Shown: positions 25,049 to 34,579, counted from the stretch's first letter. The stretch: DNA of 43,330 bases from Proteobacteria bacterium UBA652 (GCA_002299915.1 DBOG01000006.1:1-43330); one strand, 5' to 3'. Program-made: numbers and translations. Notes: generated from the sequence alone by a model not told the origin.

Positions 25049-25658
25049 CGTTATTCTCCGGTTCAGGGAAAAACCATTGGTTCAGTTGATCTATGGCGGT
25101 CTCTTTTCCTGTGCGTTTAAGTGAAGAGAATAATTGCACGCTGGCATTCAGCGATTTTTCGCGTAGTTGCCTCTCCACTTGTAATTGCGCTGATTTTGCA
25201 GCACCACTTTTTAATTTGTCTGATTTGGTTAATAAGATATGGGCAGGTAAATTCGCATCTTGTGCCCATTCTAACATCTGAATATCAAATTCTTTCATAG
25301 GATGCCGCACATCCATCATAATCATCAGACCACGTAATGCGCGGCGGGTTTCAAGATATTTACCGAGCGTGGCTTGCCAACGGAGCTTGACTTGTTCGGG
25401 CACTTTGGCATAACCATAACCAGGTAAATCAACTAAAGAACGTGTGTCATCTAGCGCAAAGAAGTTAATCATTTGCGTGCGGCCGGGTGTTTTACTGGTG
25501 CGCGCTAAACTTTTTATATCGGTAATGGTGTTGATGGCACTGGATTTTCCTGCATTAGAGCGCCCTGCGAAAGCCACCTCAATACCTTGATCGGCAGGCA
25601 ACTCATGCAGTTTTGTGGCGCTGATGATGTAATGTGCTTGGCGATAAAAAGGGTGCAT
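25020..25658 (-). CDS. engB: Ribosome biogenesis GTPase EngB (YihA/YsxC)
   Basis: A TRAFAC GTPase of about 212 residues needed for large ribosomal subunit assembly. G1 is GRSNAGKS, the G2 region has KTPGRTQ, G3 is DLPGYGYA, G4 is LTKSDK, and the G5-like part is near FSSLKRTG. I prefer the ATG at 25658 (MHPFYRQAHYIIS), because homologues begin just before this helix; an upstream ATG at 25691 would add 11 unconserved residues. It is divergent from cytochrome c4, and both are beside the cytochrome genes, as engB and cytochrome c4 often are in gammaproteobacteria. Confidence 0.93.
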   Translation of the reverse strand: MHPFYRQAHYIISATKLHELPADQGIEVAFAGRSNAGKSSAINTITDIKSLARTSKTPGRTQMINFFALDDTRSLVDLPGYGYAKVPEQVKLRWQATLGKYLETRRALRGLMIMMDVRHPMKEFDIQMLEWAQDANLPAHILLTKSDKLKSGAAKSAQLQVERQLREKSLNASVQLFSSLKRTGKETAIDQLNQWFFPEPENNDDLTNDGDN

Positions 25659-25761
25659 ACGGGTTCCTGAAAAGGTATCTAAATAGTGCAAGTAAGTGAG
25701 AATAAGGGTATCATACTGGGAGGGTGTAACTACGTTTTTAAGAGTCTAAGGGTAATTAGTA

Positions 25762-26379
25762 ATGAGGAAAATAGCGGCAGTGATCGCGGTGTTGGCTTGG
25801 GTTGGGTGGCCAATAGCTTCGATAGCGACGGAGAGTGTGGCGGGAGATGCGGGTGTGGGGAAAGCAAAATCAGCAGTGTGTGCGGCATGTCATGGTGCGG
25901 ATGGTAATAGCGCAACAGATGCTTTCCCTAAATTGGCTGGGCAGCATCAAGCCTATTTAGCTAAGCAAATTATGGAATATAAAGATGGTACACGTGAAAA
26001 TGCCATGATGGCGCCGATGGTAGCAGCATTAGGTGAACAAGATATTGCTGATCTGGCAGCTTATTTTGCGAGCCAAAAAAGCACGCCAGGCGCGGTGAGC
26101 GAAGACTTGGTTGAATTGGGTAAACAGATTTATCGTGGTGGTAATAAAGAATCAAATGTGCCGGCGTGTATGGCGTGTCATGGGCCTAATGGATCAGGCG
26201 TGCCTGCTGCGGGTTGGCCAGCATTATCAGGCCAATATCCAGCTTACTTAGTGATGCAATTAAAAGCGTTTGCGACGGATGAGCGTTCAAATGATGCGAA
26301 CAGCATGATGCGTGATATTGCGGCGCGGATGACAGATGAAGAAATGGCAGCGGCAGCGGCTTACGCTTCTGGTTTATAA
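25762..26379 (+). CDS. Dihaem cytochrome c4
   Basis: A 205-residue periplasmic cytochrome with a signal peptide ending near residue 22 and two haem c domains. The first CAACH is at residues 40-44 and the second CMACH at 136-140. The two domains share the pattern KLAGQHQAYLAKQI / ALSGQYPAYLVMQL with downstream Met residues (MMAPM, SMMRDIA) as sixth haem ligands. Cytochrome c4 shuttles electrons to terminal oxidases, including cbb3 type. It directly precedes the resB-ccsA cytochrome maturation genes and is a likely client. Confidence 0.92.
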   Translation: MRKIAAVIAVLAWVGWPIASIATESVAGDAGVGKAKSAVCAACHGADGNSATDAFPKLAGQHQAYLAKQIMEYKDGTRENAMMAPMVAALGEQDIADLAAYFASQKSTPGAVSEDLVELGKQIYRGGNKESNVPACMACHGPNGSGVPAAGWPALSGQYPAYLVMQLKAFATDERSNDANSMMRDIAARMTDEEMAAAAAYASGL

Positions 26380-26431
26380 AAAAACCATCAGGGACAACCT
26401 GAATGTACTCTTTTATTGAAGTAATAGGCCG

Positions 26432-28456
26432 ATGAGTCGCCCCAGTTTTGCGCGGCGTTTGTTCTCGTTTCTCAGTACGATGGATCTGGCAATTACGCTC
26501 TTGTTGACGCTGGCGATAGCGTCGATTATTGGTACGGTTTTACAGCAAAATCAACCTTATCCTGACTATTTACTCAAATTTGGCCCATTTTGGTTCGATG
26601 TATTCGAGTCTTTGGGTTTATATGATGTATATAGCGCGGCCTGGTTTTTACTGATTTTAGTATTGCTGGTTGTTTCAACCTCGGTATGTGTGTTCCGCAA
26701 TGCGCCGACCATGGTGCGCGAAATCTGGCAGTTACGTACACAGGTGCAAGCAAAATCATTGCGTGCGATGCAGCATCATGAGCAGTGGACGCAGTCTTCG
26801 GATGTTGAAACGCTCACCGCTCAAGCCCAAGCTTATTTCACGCAGCAAGGTTTTCGGAATAAAGTGGTAGCACGCCCTGAAGCAGGTGAAACACTTATTT
26901 CAGCCATGAAGGGTGGCATGAACCGAATGGGGTATTTGCTAACCCATTTAGCGATTATTGTAATTTGTCTTGGGGCATTGTTAGATAGCAATGTGCCGAT
27001 GAAGCTAGCAAAGTGGCAGGGCAATTTGCAGGTTGAAACACGTGATTTATCGATTAGCAAGGTACCACAAGAAAGTAGATTAGCCGTTGGCAACCATGCC
27101 TTTCGCGGCAGTATCAGTATTCCAGAGGGGAAGTCTGCATCCGTGGCTTTTATTGGGTTGGAAGATGGTTATGTGATGCAGGAATTGCCGTTTAAGATCG
27201 CGGTAAAAGATTTCCGCATAGCGCATTATGCAACCGGCCAACCTAAATCATTTGAATCTGATTTGGTGATAACGGATCCTGAGTTAGAGAGTCCGTTAGA
27301 ACAGACAATTTCAGTCAATCATCCGCTGAGTTATCGTGGATATACGATTTACCAAGCTAGTTTTGCAGATGGTGGATCGCTGTTGACGCTGAAACCGTGG
27401 GCATTATCTCAGGAAATTGGGCCATTTGATACGGCGTTTAATACAAAGGTGTTTGATAAGCAAGCAACAGCTTGGGGTAGCAATGCAGCACAATTAGAAA
27501 TCACCAACTTTAGGGTGTTCAATATTAATCCGGATCCAACGGATGATGAACCTGGAAATATGCGTAATTTTGGTCCGACCATTAATTTTAAAATACGCAG
27601 TAAAACGGGGGAGGCAAGGGAATATGAGAATTATATGCTGCCTGTGCCGCGTGATGGGCGGGATTACTTTTTCAGTGGTGTGCGGGAGAACCCAAATGAA
27701 ACTTTCCGTTATTTATATTTACCCGTGGATGACAATGGCAGTGTTGCGGGATGGGTAGCATTTGTTGGTGCATTACAAGACACGGAATTGGTCGATATGA
27801 TTGCAGCAGAGATGGCGACCATTACCTTAAGTGACGTGACCACTGAAAAAGGCATATTACAGAAAAATCTACACAATTCCTTAGCCGCCTTGGTTGAGTT
27901 GTTTTTGCGTGGTGGTTTTTCAGAAGTAGGGCGATTTATCGAAGCCTCTTTACCTGAGGCAGATCGGGAAGCATTGGGAGCGGCATATTTAGCCATGTTA
28001 CGAGAAATGCTAGGCCGCGTGTATATTCATACACTTGATCAGCCAGCGATTCAGACCATCACCGATCTAAATGATGAGCAGGTGTTTTTCTTACAAGATG
28101 CGGTGACTGCGGTAGGCGCATTACCGTTATATGGTGCGCCTGTTTATTTAGAGTTAACGGATTATACTCATATCCAAGCTACGGGCTTACAAATCGCCCA
28201 TATGCCAGGGAAGCCGATTGTTTATTTGGGCTGCGCGATGCTGATTATCGGTGTGTTTTTGCTGTTTTATCTGCCACAACGCCGCTTCTGGCTTATCCTA
28301 AAGCCTGAGCAAAATGGGTGTAATTTATTATTCGCGGGTATGAGTAATCGCAACCCTTATGAGTTTGATAGTTTCTTTGATCAGACATATCAACAGCTAA
28401 AACAGGCAGTTGAAGGGAACTTTGATCCAGAAAAACGTTCGGAGAGCATGACATGA
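26432..28456 (+). CDS. resB: System II cytochrome c biogenesis protein ResB (Ccs1)
   Basis: A 674-residue membrane protein. It has three N-terminal membrane segments (LAITLLLTLAIASIIGTVL near residue 20; FLLILVLLVVSTSVCVF near 75; THLAIIVICLGALL near 175), a large periplasmic domain, and a fourth segment near 610 (YLGCAMLIIGVFLLFYLP). Family motifs include NRMGYLLTHLAI and the NHPLSYRGYTIYQASF stretch near residue 295. Together with CcsA it forms the haem-handling and ligation complex that attaches haem to apocytochromes in the periplasm. Its stop overlaps the ccsA start by four bases. Confidence 0.93.
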   Translation: MSRPSFARRLFSFLSTMDLAITLLLTLAIASIIGTVLQQNQPYPDYLLKFGPFWFDVFESLGLYDVYSAAWFLLILVLLVVSTSVCVFRNAPTMVREIWQLRTQVQAKSLRAMQHHEQWTQSSDVETLTAQAQAYFTQQGFRNKVVARPEAGETLISAMKGGMNRMGYLLTHLAIIVICLGALLDSNVPMKLAKWQGNLQVETRDLSISKVPQESRLAVGNHAFRGSISIPEGKSASVAFIGLEDGYVMQELPFKIAVKDFRIAHYATGQPKSFESDLVITDPELESPLEQTISVNHPLSYRGYTIYQASFADGGSLLTLKPWALSQEIGPFDTAFNTKVFDKQATAWGSNAAQLEITNFRVFNINPDPTDDEPGNMRNFGPTINFKIRSKTGEAREYENYMLPVPRDGRDYFFSGVRENPNETFRYLYLPVDDNGSVAGWVAFVGALQDTELVDMIAAEMATITLSDVTTEKGILQKNLHNSLAALVELFLRGGFSEVGRFIEASLPEADREALGAAYLAMLREMLGRVYIHTLDQPAIQTITDLNDEQVFFLQDAVTAVGALPLYGAPVYLELTDYTHIQATGLQIAHMPGKPIVYLGCAMLIIGVFLLFYLPQRRFWLILKPEQNGCNLLFAGMSNRNPYEFDSFFDQTYQQLKQAVEGNFDPEKRSESMT

Positions 28457-29610
28457 GAGAAAATACATTTACCTTACAACAAGGCAGCAGCCCCCTAGCG
28501 GTAATATGGGTTTGGCGTGGTTTGATGCTGGCGGCGGCGATATTACTGCTGACGTTATACGGCACAGTGCTGGATGGCTATGAAATTACAATTGTTGTGT
28601 TGGCAGCCGTTGGTTTGGCTTTTCTGGGGCAGAATTGGCGTGGATTTCGCTGGCATGCACTAATAACAGCCGTATTGAGTTTATGGGCAGTGAAACGCTA
28701 CGGTTCGGATCTTAAATTAGCAGACACAGATTTCTTATTAAACTATTTATTGTCTAGCCAGTCAGCAATTATGTGGATGAGTGCTTTATTTTTAATGGCA
28801 ATGTTGGCTTATTTTACAGGCTTGTTTATGCGTTCTGAGTTTTCCGACAAGGTCGGAACAGGCCTAACCTGGACGGCAGTCACCATGGGCATGATTGGGC
28901 TGATGGTGCGGTGGCGGGAATCGTATTTAATCAGCCCAGATGTCGGCCATATCCCCGTCAGCAATTTATATGAAGTGTTTATTTTATTTGCCGTGATAAC
29001 GGCGCTGCTTTATTTATTCTATGAACGTCGCTATCAAACACGTGCATTGGGTGGCTTTGTGCTACTGGTGATCAGTATGGCTGTGATATTCCAACTTTGG
29101 TATACTTTTGGCCGCGGTGCGAATGAAATCCAACCATTAGTGCCTGCATTGCAAAGCTATTGGATGAAGATCCATGTGCCGGCTAATTTTGTCGGTTATG
29201 GTGCCTTTTCTTTGGCCGCCATGATTGGCGTGGCTTATTTGTTGAAAACGTGGCAAACCAGCTCTAATCCTCAAGGGGTGTTGGCAACCCGTTTGCCCTT
29301 GTTACCCGTAATGGATGATCTGATGTATAAGGCAATTGCATTGGGCTTTGCGTTCTTTACCTTGGCAACGATATTGGGCGCCTTATGGGCGGCAGAAGCA
29401 TGGGGAGGCTATTGGTCATGGGATCCAAAAGAGACATGGGCGCTGATTGTGTGGTTAAATTATGCAGCATGGTTGCATATGCGGATGACAAAAGGCTGGC
29501 ATGGTCGGCCGATGGCATGGTGGGCTATAATAGGCTTATTTGTTACCCTATTTGCATTTTTAGGGGTGAATATGTTTTTATCAGGTTTACATTCGTACGG
29601 TACATTATAG
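28453..29610 (+). CDS. ccsA: System II haem-ligation protein CcsA (ResC)
   Basis: A 385-residue polytopic membrane protein with the tryptophan-rich WWD haem-binding motif AEAWGGYWSWDPKETWALI near residue 315. Conserved histidines lie in the surrounding segments (KIHVPANFVGYGAFS near 238, WLHMRMTKGWHGRP near 340). The preceding SNLYEVFILFA segment near 173 is also typical. The N-terminal 80 residues add two further hydrophobic segments that are variable in this family. It is co-transcribed with resB (ATGA overlap); together they substitute for the Ccm System I of many other gammaproteobacteria. Confidence 0.93.
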   Translation: MRENTFTLQQGSSPLAVIWVWRGLMLAAAILLLTLYGTVLDGYEITIVVLAAVGLAFLGQNWRGFRWHALITAVLSLWAVKRYGSDLKLADTDFLLNYLLSSQSAIMWMSALFLMAMLAYFTGLFMRSEFSDKVGTGLTWTAVTMGMIGLMVRWRESYLISPDVGHIPVSNLYEVFILFAVITALLYLFYERRYQTRALGGFVLLVISMAVIFQLWYTFGRGANEIQPLVPALQSYWMKIHVPANFVGYGAFSLAAMIGVAYLLKTWQTSSNPQGVLATRLPLLPVMDDLMYKAIALGFAFFTLATILGALWAAEAWGGYWSWDPKETWALIVWLNYAAWLHMRMTKGWHGRPMAWWAIIGLFVTLFAFLGVNMFLSGLHSYGTL

Positions 29611-29643
29611 ATTTTTTAAGTGTGTTAATAAAAAGGAAGAGAA

Positions 29644-30279
29644 ATGAAAAAAGTAATTAGAAAAAGTTTGTTTTTATTGGTGGCATTCTGGTTGCCTGCC
29701 TGCAGCCAAGCAATGCCTGAGGCGTATATCGAAGGTACGCATTATTTGCCAACCGCACAGATAATGCCGACTAGTGAAGCAGACAAAGTCGAAGTGGTGG
29801 AAATGTTTTCATATGCTTGCCCGCATTGTTTTCATTTAGAACCCGCGATAGATAAATGGCTGGAGACACTGTCGGATGATGCAAATTTTGTACGCATGCC
29901 TGCTATTTTCCGTGATAGCTGGCTAACGCTGGCAGAAATATTTTATGCGTCGGAAGTGTTAGAGGTGCAAGAAAAATTACATCCACTTGTATTTGAAGCA
30001 TTGCATATTGAAAAAAGACAATTTAAAAATGCAGATGCTTACCTAGACTTTGTGGCAGAGCAAGGCATTGATAGAGATGAATTTGAAAAGGCAATGAAAT
30101 CTTTCTCGGTGCAAGGCCAAGTGAAAAAGGCGCTTGTATTTAGCCGCACATCAGGTATAACAGGTGTCCCGGCGATGATTGTGAATGGCAAATACATTGT
30201 GAGCGCAACAACAGCAGGCAGTGAAGCAGAGATGTTCAAAGTGGTTGATTTTCTTGTTGCCAAAGAAGTAGCTAAATAA
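29644..30279 (+). CDS. dsbA: DsbA-family thiol:disulfide oxidoreductase
   Basis: A 211-residue exported thioredoxin-fold protein. The active site CPHC is at residues 59-62 within MFSYACPHCFHLEP, and the cis-proline loop is GVPAMIVNGKY near 178. The N-terminus is a signal peptide; LPAC at 17-20 also looks like a lipobox, so membrane anchoring by lipid is possible. DsbA oxidises cysteines in exported proteins. Placed after resB-ccsA it could oxidise apocytochrome CXXCH motifs before haem ligation. An intrinsic terminator follows. Confidence 0.93.
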   Translation: MKKVIRKSLFLLVAFWLPACSQAMPEAYIEGTHYLPTAQIMPTSEADKVEVVEMFSYACPHCFHLEPAIDKWLETLSDDANFVRMPAIFRDSWLTLAEIFYASEVLEVQEKLHPLVFEALHIEKRQFKNADAYLDFVAEQGIDRDEFEKAMKSFSVQGQVKKALVFSRTSGITGVPAMIVNGKYIVSATTAGSEAEMFKVVDFLVAKEVAK

Positions 30280-30301
30280 AATAGCCCTACCGACAAAATA
30301 G

Positions 30302-30338
30302 AAAGCAGTGACTTTAACAGAAGTCGCTGCTTTTTTTT
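30302..30338. terminator. Intrinsic terminator between dsbA and mltF
   Basis: The 13-base arms AAAGCAGTGACTT and AAGTCGCTGCTTT pair with one G-T wobble around a six-base loop and run into eight T on the plus strand. It ends dsbA transcripts. The leftward mltF stop codon lies at its right edge, so the hairpin also sits at the end of the convergent operon. Confidence 0.88.
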
Positions 30339-31794
30339 AGAGCGCGCTAGGTGCTGGCGAGTCTAATACTGTCTCCCCATCGTTGATAAGATAGACATCT
30401 TGGCGCAACAGGGTGTCATAATAGCGGCGGATATTACGCACATAACGCACAGGTTCTCCACCACGAGCATAGCCATGCTTCACGGTTTCAAACCATTCCC
30501 GCTTGCTTAAACGCGGTAAAAATTGTCTCACATCTGCCCATAGATCAGGATTTTTTCCACCACGGACAGTGAGTTTTCGAGCATCAAGCAGATGACCCAA
30601 TCCAACATTATAGGCGGCTAAAGCCATCCAAGTACGATCAGGTTCAAGAATGTCTTCATTTAATCGATCACGAAGCTTATCAAGATAAGCAGCACCGCCT
30701 TGAATGCTCTGAAAGGGATCTTTACGATCAGATACTTTCATTAGCTTTGCCGTATTTTTGGTTAGCATCATCAGCCCTCGTACCCCTGTTGGTGAGACGG
30801 CATCTTTATCCCAGTGGGACTCTTGATATGCCATCGCAGCGAGTAATTTCCAGTCAAAATCAAATTCGGTTGCCGCTTGCTTAAAGCTAGCAATATATTG
30901 AGGTAAATGTGTTTGTAGACGGCGATGCAGTTTTTGGGCGTCGAGCTGGTCGAAACGGCGGATATGCCCATAATGTGCTTCCATTAACTGTTCTAACTCA
31001 CCTGAGCCTTTTAGCTTGCTAAAGAAGGTTGCCAGTGCGGCATGAAGAGAGCGTTCTGAACTCTTGGGTAACGCCCAGGCTACGTCTTGTGGTTCGGTTA
31101 AATCAAAGGCCACGCGCAGTTCTGGAAACAGTACTTGATTGGCTGCAAGCTCATTCGAGTCCGCAATGGTGAAGTCAATTAGCTGGCGGTTAACGAGCTC
31201 TAACAAACCACTACTATCAAGTTCTTTATTCTCGGTCCAGTCAAGATCGGGGAATTCAGATTTAAGGATTTTCAGTTGCTCTACATGGCTACTATCCGCA
31301 ACGACTTCCAGTTGACCAGGTTCAATTTGGCTAAGATCTTTTATTTTATCGGTGCCTTGGCGATAAACCAGCTGCTGTGTGACTTGCTGGTAGCTGGGGC
31401 CGAATTCAATTTTTAATTGTCTTGCTGGGGTGACGGTTAGCCCAGCTGCTGCAATATCTGCTTTGCCTGCTACAATTTGATCTAACATGGAACCCAGATT
31501 GTCAGGCACGATAATTTTAAGGTTTACATTCAAATATTCAGCAAAGCGCTTCGCCATCTCATATTCAATCCCCGCCAATTGATCTCCCTGGATATAATAG
31601 CTGGTGGGTGCATAGCGGGTGAGTACACGGAGTTCACCGCGTTCCTTAATTTCTTCTAGGTGAGGTTGTGCTTCACCACAGGCAACTAATAGTGTCATAC
31701 TGATTAGTAGGGTAGAAAATAATCGCAAGCTACTCTCCTTTCTTGGCAACCAGATCTTAAATGCTAGCTTACCCCGATCGTATTTATTCTGCAT
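30337..31794 (-). CDS. mltF: Membrane-bound lytic murein transglycosylase F
   Basis: A 485-residue envelope enzyme cleaving peptidoglycan between MurNAc and GlcNAc to form 1,6-anhydro ends. A signal segment near residues 24-40 ends in LLVACG, a lipobox-like site. Residues about 50-270 form a family 3 solute-binding-type domain (GELRVLTRYAPTSYY, GIEYEMAKRFAEYL). The C-terminal SLT domain from about 295 has the catalytic Glu in AMAYQESHWDKDAVSPTGVRG. The same domain order occurs in E. coli MltF. The N-terminus before the signal segment is unusually long and basic, so a later start is possible. It follows tadA on the same strand. Confidence 0.92.
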   Translation of the reverse strand: MQNKYDRGKLAFKIWLPRKESSLRLFSTLLISMTLLVACGEAQPHLEEIKERGELRVLTRYAPTSYYIQGDQLAGIEYEMAKRFAEYLNVNLKIIVPDNLGSMLDQIVAGKADIAAAGLTVTPARQLKIEFGPSYQQVTQQLVYRQGTDKIKDLSQIEPGQLEVVADSSHVEQLKILKSEFPDLDWTENKELDSSGLLELVNRQLIDFTIADSNELAANQVLFPELRVAFDLTEPQDVAWALPKSSERSLHAALATFFSKLKGSGELEQLMEAHYGHIRRFDQLDAQKLHRRLQTHLPQYIASFKQAATEFDFDWKLLAAMAYQESHWDKDAVSPTGVRGLMMLTKNTAKLMKVSDRKDPFQSIQGGAAYLDKLRDRLNEDILEPDRTWMALAAYNVGLGHLLDARKLTVRGGKNPDLWADVRQFLPRLSKREWFETVKHGYARGGEPVRYVRNIRRYYDTLLRQDVYLINDGETVLDSPAPSAL

Positions 31795-31855
31795 GGGAAT
31801 TTTGACAGAGATCAGGGGTGAAAAGTTCTATTAAGGAGACTGCGTGATGGTGTGC

Positions 31856-32305
31856 TTACCGTTTCTCACGGAAAAATTGGCGTAATAATTGGCTGCTCTC
31901 ATCAGCGAGGATGCCGTGACGAACCTGAACTTGATGGTTGATATTAGGTGCATTAAATAGATCCAAGCTACTCATGACGGCGCCTGTTTTTGGTTCCATA
32001 GTTGCAAACACGAGTTGTGAAATACGAGCATGGATCATGGCACCTGCACACATAATACAAGGTTCTAGCGTGACATATAAGGTTGTGTCAGGTAGACGAT
32101 AGTTTTGGATGTGTAAGCAGGCTGCGCGTAATGCTTGAATCTCGGCATGGGCACTGGGATCATGTTGGGTGATTGGACGATTCCAGCCTTCACCAATTAT
32201 GTGATTATCTTGCACAATTAACGCACCAACAGGCACTTCACCTTCAGTCTGTGCACGTTCAGCAAGCTTGAGTGCTTGCGCCATCCAATGGGTATCGTCA
32301 TTCAT
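31856..32305 (-). CDS. tadA: tRNA-specific adenosine deaminase
   Basis: A 149-residue zinc enzyme that converts adenosine-34 to inosine in the anticodon of tRNA-Arg(ACG). Zinc ligands and the catalytic glutamate are visible: His53 and Glu55 in HAEIQALR, and Cys83 and Cys86 in PCIMCAGAMIHARI. Length matches bacterial TadA. It starts seven bases after waaA ends, suggesting waaA-tadA-mltF transcription. Confidence 0.95.
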   Translation of the reverse strand: MNDDTHWMAQALKLAERAQTEGEVPVGALIVQDNHIIGEGWNRPITQHDPSAHAEIQALRAACLHIQNYRLPDTTLYVTLEPCIMCAGAMIHARISQLVFATMEPKTGAVMSSLDLFNAPNINHQVQVRHGILADESSQLLRQFFREKR

Positions 32306-32312
32306 ATATTAT

Positions 32313-33626
32313 TTATAAATGTGGTAGGTGTTGTTCAATAAGCGAGAGTAGGCGTTTGCTGGCACCTTGGCTTTTGGCGATATGTTGCCGTCCCGCTTCA
32401 CCCATCGTGCTGCGTAGTGCTGCATCTTGAAGCAATCTAATAACCGTATCAGCGAGGGAATCGGCATCATGTACTTCAATTGCGGCATTGGCATCAAAGA
32501 AATGACTGCTGATTTCAGTAAAGTTGAAATGGTGAGGGCCGGTGATCACAGCGCGACCTAAGGCGGCAGGTTCAAGTAAATTATGACCACCATGCGGAAT
32601 AAGACTGCCGCCAACAAAAGCCAGATCACTGGCACCATAGAATAGGGGCAGCTCCCCCATCGTATCGCCTACTAAGATCGTTACTTCATCAGAGCAGACT
32701 GCTTCCGTACTCCGTCTAATCGTGTTAAATCCAGCTTGTTGGCAGAGATTAAATACCCGATCAAATCGTTCAGGGTGGCGTGGTACGAGAATAAGCAACA
32801 CATCTGGAATGGTGGCGTGAATTTTTTCCATTGCTTGCAAGATCTGGCTTTCCTCTCCTTCATGGGTGCTGGCGGCAACCCACACTTGACGATGCGCAGA
32901 CCAGAGGCGCTGAATAGCCGTACATTGCTCGGTGAGGCTAGCGGGCAGGTTAATTTCATATTTCAAGTTGCCTATGGCATGAATACGTTCTGGAGCCGCG
33001 CCCAACGCAATTAAGCGGTTACGATCGGTTTCAGTTTGTGTCGCAATTTTGGTTAAGCGATAAATGATGTCTCGACTGAAACCAGAAATATGCTGATAGC
33101 CACGAGCAGAACGTTCAGACATGCGCGCATTAGCAAGAATCAGCGGAATATTACGTTGATGACAGTTCGAAATAAGATTAGGCCAAATTTCTGTTTCCAT
33201 AATAATACCAATGGCGGGGCGCATACGCTTTAGAAAACGCCGTACGGCAAAAGGCAGATCATAGGGTAGGTAATAATGGCTCACTTGGCCTGTAAAATGA
33301 TGCAATACTCGTGCGCTACCCGTCGGTGTCATCGTTGTCACCAGGATTTGATATTCTGGATAATCGCGCTGTAATGCTTGGATCAGCGGGCGCGAGGCTT
33401 CCACTTCACCCACCGACACCGCATGACACCAAATAACAGGTCGTGGATCTGTGAGCTTGGGCATATAGCCAAAGCGTTCCCCCCAACGGTGCCAGTAAGC
33501 AGGCGCACGGAAGCCACGCCAAATAAGGCGGAGCAGGATAAGCGGTAGGCAGATAAAAAATAGGAGGGTATAAATATGCTTCAAGCGAGGTAACCAGATG
33601 AATAGTTTGGGTGAGAATGATAGCAT
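32313..33626 (-). CDS. waaA: 3-deoxy-D-manno-octulosonic acid (Kdo) transferase
   Basis: A 437-residue GT-B glycosyltransferase adding Kdo to lipid A precursor at the cytoplasmic face of the inner membrane. An N-terminal hydrophobic anchor lies near residues 15-35. Motifs: WCHAVSVGEVEASRPLI near 67 with the catalytic Glu, METEIWPNLI near 142, the ASTHEGEE loop near 252, and the C-terminal GGSLIPHGGHNLLEPAALG near 338 that binds CMP-Kdo. It is divergent from the LpxL-type acyltransferase, which acts on the Kdo-lipid A product. Confidence 0.96.
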   Translation of the reverse strand: MLSFSPKLFIWLPRLKHIYTLLFFICLPLILLRLIWRGFRAPAYWHRWGERFGYMPKLTDPRPVIWCHAVSVGEVEASRPLIQALQRDYPEYQILVTTMTPTGSARVLHHFTGQVSHYYLPYDLPFAVRRFLKRMRPAIGIIMETEIWPNLISNCHQRNIPLILANARMSERSARGYQHISGFSRDIIYRLTKIATQTETDRNRLIALGAAPERIHAIGNLKYEINLPASLTEQCTAIQRLWSAHRQVWVAASTHEGEESQILQAMEKIHATIPDVLLILVPRHPERFDRVFNLCQQAGFNTIRRSTEAVCSDEVTILVGDTMGELPLFYGASDLAFVGGSLIPHGGHNLLEPAALGRAVITGPHHFNFTEISSHFFDANAAIEVHDADSLADTVIRLLQDAALRSTMGEAGRQHIAKSQGASKRLLSLIEQHLPHL

Positions 33627-33670
33627 AGACAGTCTGAATCATAATGATAGACCTATACACAAAATAGAAT

Positions 33671-34579
33671 ATGACAGTATTTAAATGCCAATATTTACAC
33701 CCTAAGTTTTGGGGAACATGGCTCGTGTTAGGATTAATGCGGCTATCGGTTTGGATGCCGAAACCGATGCAATTAATACTCGGAAGGCTTCTCAGCATGA
33801 TTATGCGGCCTTTCCTTGGTAAGCGAATTGCGATTGCCCGACGCAACTTAGCGCTGTGTTTTCCAGAGTGGACACCGCAGCAGCGAGATGACGTACTAGC
33901 AGAAAATAGCCGGATGGCGGGCATCATGATTATTGACATGGCGATCAGCTGGTGGGGGAGCGAGCAAGACTTACGAAAACGGGTTAAATTTGAAGGTTTA
34001 GCACATATAGAAAAAGCCTTGCAGCAAGGCAAAGGTGTTATCTTACTCACTGGCCATTTCACCAGCTTGGAGATGGGCGGGCGGTTGATGGCACTAGAAG
34101 TCCCCATTTACGCCATGTTTCGGCCAATGAAAAATGCCTTATTTAATGCAGTGATGGTTGCTGCACGTGAGCGGTGCCTAAAAGGCTTGGTGCCACAAGA
34201 TAAACCCCGCAGTATGTTACAGGTATTGAAAAAAAATGCAGTGGTGTGGTATGCCCCTGATCAGGATTATGGTTCACGCCATAGTGTACAAGCCACTTTT
34301 TTTGGTGTGCCTGCTGCAACAGTGACCGCAACCAGCAAAATGGCGAAACTGAGTGGAGCGATCATCGTGCCCTTTATTCCCCGACGCGAAAAAGACGGTA
34401 GCCACACAATTACTGTCTTACCTGCTCTAAGCGATTTCCCCAGTGGCGATGATTTAGCGGATGCGCAGCGAATTAATGGGATTATTGAACAAGCTATCCG
34501 CGAGATGCCAGCACAGTATTTTTGGGTGCATCGGCGATTTAAGACCCAGCCAGAAGGGAAAGGACTGTTTTACAAATAG
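33671..34579 (+). CDS. Lipid A biosynthesis acyltransferase (LpxL/HtrB family)
   Basis: A 302-residue inner-membrane acyltransferase transferring a secondary acyl chain to Kdo2-lipid IVA. The catalytic H-x4-E motif is at His129 and Glu134 (GHFTSLE) after the LQQGKGVILLT strand. Substrate motifs further on are YAPDQDYGSRHS near 196 and the PAQYFWVHRRFKT end motif. I cannot tell whether it corresponds to the LpxL or LpxM step. It is divergent from waaA, with 44 bases between starts. Confidence 0.92.
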   Translation: MTVFKCQYLHPKFWGTWLVLGLMRLSVWMPKPMQLILGRLLSMIMRPFLGKRIAIARRNLALCFPEWTPQQRDDVLAENSRMAGIMIIDMAISWWGSEQDLRKRVKFEGLAHIEKALQQGKGVILLTGHFTSLEMGGRLMALEVPIYAMFRPMKNALFNAVMVAARERCLKGLVPQDKPRSMLQVLKKNAVVWYAPDQDYGSRHSVQATFFGVPAATVTATSKMAKLSGAIIVPFIPRREKDGSHTITVLPALSDFPSGDDLADAQRINGIIEQAIREMPAQYFWVHRRFKTQPEGKGLFYK

